Source: an uncultured Acetatifactor sp.
GTDB taxonomy: Bacteria; Bacillota; Clostridia; Lachnospirales; Lachnospiraceae
DNA: 14,406 nt
Direction: 5' to 3'
Assembly: GCA_910578995.1 (NCBI GenBank)
Contig: CAJTSY010000004.1
Span: 65,380-79,785, forward strand
Shown piece by piece: positions 12,719 through 14,406 of this stretch (positions are counted from its first letter, which is position 1; each line of letters begins with the position of its first letter). The notes below the pieces were generated by a model. The model did not search any database. It was not told where the DNA came from and saw nothing but the letters and a program-made list of their open reading frames with translations. A program made the position numbers and the translations under genes.

Positions 12719-14362
12719 ATGGGCAATAAAAGACAGAAACGCCTGGCAGCAGTTCTGGCAGGGCTCTGCCTTGCGGCATCTGCTGCGGCAGCCTGGGCGG
12801 GAAGGTATATTTCCGGAAATTATCAGCAGGAAGCCGGGAAAAGGACAGCAGAGCAGGAGGAAGCCGGGAAAAGGACAGCAGAGCAGGAGGAGGCCGGGAA
12901 AAGGACAGCAGAGCAGGAGGAGGCCGGGAAAAGGACAGCAGAGCAGGAGGAGGCCGGGAAAACTGACGGGGATGACAGAAAGGTCCTGTCAGTGACACAA
13001 CTGTCAGATTTCTTCCGGCAGGCTGCGGAGAACATCTGGGGACGCAAAAACCTTACCGGGGCAGAATATGCCTCCCTGACATCCCTCAAGATCAGCAGGG
13101 AGGAGCGAACCGTCTCCTACCAGCTGGACCACGGATATGTGCAGACAATGTCCTATGGGGAAGAAATGCATATAGACCTGGCCGACCTGGCTGTGTTTAC
13201 CGGACTGGAGTGGCTTTCCGTGGACATGCCCCTGGAAAAGGGGGATCTGGAAGGCCTGGAATCCCTGTTTGGCGTTTATGCGGACAACCCTTTGGAAGAA
13301 TTGGCGGAAATCATACCGCTTCCCGGGAAGATCACGGAAATCGGGACAAAGGACCGTTCCGGAAAAAAGACGCTTGAGGCCCTGGAGGCATTTCCAGGAC
13401 TCAGGTATTTGTCCGTGGACTACGGGGATCTGGAGGACATATCCGCCCTCCTACAGTTTCCGGGCCTGCAGGGGCTGATTCTGGAGACGGGGAATCATCT
13501 GGAGGATTACGGGCCCCTTGGGCAGCTCACCGGCCTGGAATGGCTGCGCATCAAGGGCCGGGGGCTGGAAAAGCTTGATTTTCTCCGTGGAATGAAGAGC
13601 CTGTCCAGCCTGAGCATAGAGGGCAGCGGGGTCACGGATCTGGAGGCCCTGGATGAATGCGGGGGGATAGCCTTTTTATCCCTGATAGATAATCCCGGCT
13701 TGGAGGATTATTCTGTCCTGGGGGAGCTGCAGGGCCTGGAGGAACTGATTCTGGAGAGGGCGCAGGGAGGAAAACTGCCTCCTTTTGGAAAAACGGACAG
13801 CCTGGAGAGACTTTCCGTAAGGGGCGCATGGGACCTGTCAGGGCTGAAAGAGGCGCTTCCTTTTCCCGGGGGACTTAGAAGCCTGGAAATCCACGGCATA
13901 TCCACTGAGGTGGACTCTCTGGAGGCACTGACACAGCTGTCGGAACTGTCGGCGCTTATACTGGAGGATCTGCGCGTGGACCGGGGGATGGAAGCCATTT
14001 TTGCCATGCCATCCCTGCGCGTCCTGCATCTGGACCACTGCAGGTTCGGGGTGGACATGGGAAGGCTCCCCATAAACGAGAAACTGGAGATTCTGTCCCT
14101 GAACGGGAGCACCCTTGAGGATACAGGTCAGGGGACGGAGATAAGGCTCTCGGAACACGGAGAACTGCTGGGCTGCTTTCCCGGTCTCAGGGAACTATAC
14201 CTGGAATCCATGGGGCTGGACAATGTGGAATTTGCGGTTAGTCTCCCCTTACTGGAACATCTGGACGTAAGGGGGAACGATATCGCCTCCCTGGCCCCGC
14301 TGAAAGGGCTGAAGGGGATCAGGACGGTGTGGTACGGGGACGGGACGGTGCTGTTTCCCTAA
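12719..14362 (+). CDS. Exported leucine-rich-repeat protein in the murT-gatD operon
   Basis: A 547-residue protein of unknown role. The N-terminus (about 1-27: KRQKR, then an Ala/Leu-rich helix ending AWAG) is a signal peptide or an uncleaved anchor. Residues 38-80 are four copies of EAGKRTAEQE plus a partial one, a charged spacer. From about residue 95 comes a pre-LRR segment and then SDS22/internalin-type LRRs to the last residue; no C-terminal anchor or sorting signal is seen. It is a paralogue of the protein at 5927-7882 over nearly the whole LRR part (for example SLPLLEHLDVRGNDIASLAPL versus KLPLLQTLDITDNNVESLKPL), but lacks the zinc ribbon. The ATG at 12719 is preferred, with AAAGGCGG about 8 bases upstream; GTG at 12710 overlaps gatD. 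Position predicts co-expression with murT-gatD. Confidence 0.88.
   Translation: MGNKRQKRLAAVLAGLCLAASAAAAWAGRYISGNYQQEAGKRTAEQEEAGKRTAEQEEAGKRTAEQEEAGKRTAEQEEAGKTDGDDRKVLSVTQLSDFFRQAAENIWGRKNLTGAEYASLTSLKISREERTVSYQLDHGYVQTMSYGEEMHIDLADLAVFTGLEWLSVDMPLEKGDLEGLESLFGVYADNPLEELAEIIPLPGKITEIGTKDRSGKKTLEALEAFPGLRYLSVDYGDLEDISALLQFPGLQGLILETGNHLEDYGPLGQLTGLEWLRIKGRGLEKLDFLRGMKSLSSLSIEGSGVTDLEALDECGGIAFLSLIDNPGLEDYSVLGELQGLEELILERAQGGKLPPFGKTDSLERLSVRGAWDLSGLKEALPFPGGLRSLEIHGISTEVDSLEALTQLSELSALILEDLRVDRGMEAIFAMPSLRVLHLDHCRFGVDMGRLPINEKLEILSLNGSTLEDTGQGTEIRLSEHGELLGCFPGLRELYLESMGLDNVEFAVSLPLLEHLDVRGNDIASLAPLKGLKGIRTVWYGDGTVLFP
12830..12962 (+). repeat. 30-bp in-frame tandem repeat, 4.4 units
   Basis: Four full units at 12830, 12860, 12890 and 12920, plus a partial unit from 12950. 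They are identical except for A/G at the third base (GAAGCC in units 1-2, GAGGCC afterwards). Each unit encodes EAGKRTAEQE. The near-identity and the unit length divisible by three suggest recent slippage-type expansion that keeps the frame and varies spacer length. Confidence 0.95.
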
Positions 14363-14406
14363 AAGGGAGTATGTGCTGCTGTCTTCCCGGCACCGTCTGT
14401 CCGGCC

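Noticed and set aside
12387..12962. Regularly spaced repeats resembling a CRISPR array
   Set aside because: The repeats are head-to-tail without unique spacers, are translated in-frame within two genes, and no cas genes are present.
11604..12998. Long minus-strand open frame (464 codons) with proline/serine repeats such as LSFSRPPPAL
   Set aside because: It is the antisense reading of the two tandem-repeat arrays and of gatD; repeats with a length divisible by three keep all frames open. No ribosome site or known domain.

Overview
The window looks like chromosomal DNA of a Gram-positive anaerobe of the class Clostridia, most likely a Lachnospiraceae-type gut bacterium. This is inferred from strong AGGAGG-type ribosome sites, sigma-A-like promoters, an LPXTG pilin with a class C sortase, a MurT/GatD pair, a yybP-ykoY riboswitch and gut-Firmicute-style membrane proteins. 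Most of the window is fairly GC-rich; the pilin fragment at the left edge is visibly AT-richer. I see no rRNA, tRNA, CRISPR array, transposase or phage gene.

Layout. (1) 1-1715: the end of a pilus locus, with the C-terminal part of an LPSTG-anchored pilin, its class C sortase and a strong terminator. (2) 1819-4674: a promoter-led run of a four-helix membrane protein of unknown function, a NanE-type ManNAc-6-phosphate epimerase and a ROK sugar kinase. The last two together would convert ManNAc to GlcNAc-6-phosphate. (3) 4704-5878: a promoter, a yybP-ykoY (Mn2+) riboswitch with an overlapping terminator stem, and a CaCA-family cation antiporter, read here as a riboswitch-controlled metal-export unit. 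(4) 5927-7882, minus strand: a membrane-anchored protein with an N-terminal zinc ribbon and a large extracytoplasmic leucine-rich-repeat (LRR) domain. (5) 8004-10164: back-to-back with it, a lipoprotein with an LprI/DUF1311-like C-terminus and a tightly linked alpha/beta-hydrolase, closed by a terminator. (6) 10309-14362: murT-gatD, the lipid II amidation enzymes, overlapping by one base. They are followed five bases later by a second LRR protein, an exported paralogue of the one in (4).

The most unusual part is (4)-(6). Two LRR paralogues, one with a cytoplasmic zinc ribbon and one in the peptidoglycan-amidation operon, flank an envelope lipoprotein and an esterase. GatD carries an extra basic tail of about 110 residues built from 33-bp tandem repeats. 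The neighbouring LRR protein has its own 30-bp in-frame repeats just after its signal sequence. I read this as a candidate, undescribed cell-envelope module, but that function is inference from context.
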